NCBI RefSeq assembly: GCF_029227915.1
Contig: NC_079875.1
Span: 11,279,001 to 11,343,000, forward strand
Source: Hydractinia symbiolongicarpus
Taxonomy: Eukaryota; Cnidaria; Hydrozoa; Anthoathecata; Hydractiniidae
Direction: 5' to 3'
DNA length: 64,000 bases
Shown here: in pieces, positions 62,107 through 64,000 of the stretch
Numbering within the stretch: the stretch's first letter is position 1
Layout: every line of letters starts with the position of its first letter
Program-made: the position numbers and the translations under genes
The notes under the pieces: model-generated
Seen by the model: only the letters and a program-made list of their open reading frames with translations
Database searches by the model: none
What the model was told of the DNA's origin: nothing

Positions 62107-64000
62107 GTCACAGGAAACTTTTATTACTCAACTGTTTTACAAAACGTGTCAAGGGTAGGTCCTGTCCATGGCTTACTAATGATTTGAAAGCGCTCATGAA
62201 CACAAGGGACAAGTTGCTTCGCAAAGCGAGAAAATCGAAAAATGAATGTGACTGGTCGACTTACAAAAGACTTTAAAATTCTTGTAACAACAAAGTGAAA
62301 CAAGCAAAACAGAAATACCACAAGGATCTTCTACACGAGAATTGTAAAAGCCCGGCAAAGTTTTGGAAATGCATCAAAGAAATATTTCCAACAAAAGAAC
62401 ATCCTCCAGCTTCTGCAACTACAAGCATCGATCAAGAAAAGAACCTGAATACTGCGAAGGTATTGTGTAAGTTTTTTACAAGCATTGCACAATCAATTAA
62501 ACCCAAAGCTTTCAAGCTAAGAAATTTCGTCTGGGAGATACCACCAAAAATTGTTACGTCAGAAGTGTTTACTTTCGGCTACGTTAGTCGAATATTTGTG
62601 GCAAAAGAACTGAGATCACTAAAGCGAAGAAAAGCTGCTGGTTGTGACAACCTACCTCCAGGAATCCTGAAAGATGCTGCCCAACTCCTATCGGGTCCAT
62701 TAACTCACCTCATCAACATGTCGATTTCCACTGGACTGGTTCCAACTGAGTGGAAAATTGCGAAAATTACCCCAATTTACAAAGGAGGTGCAACTGACAA
62801 CAACAACAATTATAAACAGATTTCCGTACTTTCTTCCTTATCAAAAATCCTTGAGAAGGCTGTCCATAAACAACTATCTGATTACCTCGAGAATAACAAC
62901 ATCTTATCAGAAAATCAGTTCGGTTATTGGAAAAGACGTTCAACTGAGCTAGCTACCATCCTGCTGACAGACAATATTCGCAAAGCTGTCGATAAAGGCA
63001 ACTTGGTAGGTGCACTTTATATTGACTAATCAAAGGCTTCTGACACTTTAAACCATTCAATTCTCCTGGAAAAGTTGAAAAGTGTTGGAATCAGAGGTTC
63101 TGCTCGAAATTGGTTCGCTGACTACCTTTTCAATAGGGAGCAATACTGTACTGTTGAGAAGTGTAAATCAGAATGTATGAAGATCACCTGTGGAGTGCCC
63201 CAAGGCTCGATCTTGGGACCACTTCTTTTCTTGATTTATTTCAATGACTTTGAGAAATGCTTAAAACACACGCATTCTTTGAACTTTGCTGATGACACTG
63301 TGGTTTATGTCGAGGGAAAGAACAAGGAATCAATTGAGTACCAGCTAAATGAGGACTTGAAGTTGATTTCAACATATTTCCAAATCAACCAGCTAGTTAT
63401 CAACTTGAATAAAGGCAAAACCGAAACTATGCTTTTTGGTACCTCGAAAAAACTATCATCCTGTGGTAAAAATATGTCCTTGTTGTTTGATGACACTGAG
63501 ATACAGGCTACTAAAACATACAAGTACTTGGGAACTACGTTGGACAGTTCACTTTCACTCTCTACTAATTTTGATAAAATCTACAAGCGTTCAGTATCCA
63601 AGTTACGTATGTTGTCTTCTCTCCAAAGTTATCTCAACGATTCGTCAAAAAGAAAGATTTACAATGGAATGATTCTTCCTTGCATAACATACAACTGTAC
63701 GGTAAACTTAAATTTAAGCCAAACGCAAAGAAATAAGCTTAAATCCATTGATAATCTAGCTGAAACGGTCACTGGAACAAGCCAACCACCTGTTGAGAAC
63801 GTAATAAAGAAACAATTCTACTTGTGCAAAAATGTTTAGAAAGGAAAACGTGTGCAAACTCTATTGATTACTTCAAAGTACAGTCCCATGGTAGGGGGAC
63901 AGGAAATGATAATTATAAATTACAAATTCCATTCACAAAACTCAAATATGCAAAATCTGGTTTTTTTTCAATGGGTGTTACACTATACAACGAGCTACCA
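62107..64000 (+). mobile_element. Decayed non-LTR (LINE, Jockey/CR1-like) retrotransposon, reverse transcriptase part, cut by window edge
   Basis: The plus strand encodes a reverse transcriptase of the LINE type. Visible motifs are the RT1-like block SLKRRKAAGCDNLPPGIL, the palm motif GVPQGSILGPLLFLIYFNDF, the catalytic FADDTVVYV, and the later YKYLGTTLD. The amino-terminal endonuclease is missing: the readable frame begins at about 62140 (PWLTNDLKALMNTRDKLLRK), so the copy is 5'-truncated, as is usual for LINEs. It is dead: there are in-frame stops at 62274-62276 and 63027-63029, the latter inside the normally conserved D-SKAFD block (here D-stop-SKASD), and a frameshift at about 63815-63830, after which the tail frame continues to the window end (YNELP). 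The insertion lies head to head with INTS3, its first recognisable codons about 60 bp from the INTS3 ATG. Clade assignment is by motif only. Confidence 0.9.

Overview
The window is animal nuclear DNA. It is AT-rich (roughly two thirds A+T by eye), its genes are split into many short exons with GT..AG introns, and its proteins are metazoan-type. The gene content and repeat style suggest a cnidarian, but that is inference and I cannot name a species. All three genes I can model lie on the minus strand, so each reads from right to left.

Positions 356-10356 and about 22717-33297 hold two tandem paralogues of sterol regulatory element-binding protein (SREBP). Each has an acidic amino terminus, a bHLH-zipper with the SREBP-type tyrosine in its basic region, two transmembrane helices around a short lumenal loop carrying a site-1-protease-like RxxL motif, an Asn-Pro pair in the first helix, and the long carboxy-terminal regulatory domain that binds SCAP in known family members. 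From the bHLH onward the intron phases match exon by exon, including a 24-nt microexon, so they are true duplicates, but the proteins have diverged a lot. The left copy carries a polyglutamine tract. Its 3' end probably lies outside the window.

Positions 38244-62080 hold a complete 30-exon gene for Integrator complex subunit 3 (INTS3). My joined exons add up to an open frame of 3279 nt (1092 residues plus stop), with phases agreeing at every junction. At the right edge (about 62110-64000, plus strand) a decayed, 5'-truncated non-LTR retrotransposon starts within about 60 bp of the INTS3 start codon.

The rest is introns and intergenic DNA with mobile elements. The most striking is a family with the terminal signature of Helitrons: 5'-TC, a 3' hairpin followed by CTAG, and insertion between A and T. 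It occurs as minimal elements of 111-186 bp, as units of about 730 bp, and as a 2.9-kb form with internal degenerate tandem repeats. Five of these are fused head to tail, CTAG directly onto TC, in a 5.6-kb concatemer inside INTS3 intron 19, and three small ones are fused the same way at 36834-37285. Other structures include TIR/foldback elements (one with telomere-like repeats, one with a tRNA-like core), a SINE-like fragment, decayed extra copies of INTS3 exons 12 and 14, an inverted copy of an SREBP exon, and a near-perfect 28-bp intronic hairpin. I saw no protein-coding gene in 10357-22716 or 33298-38243.
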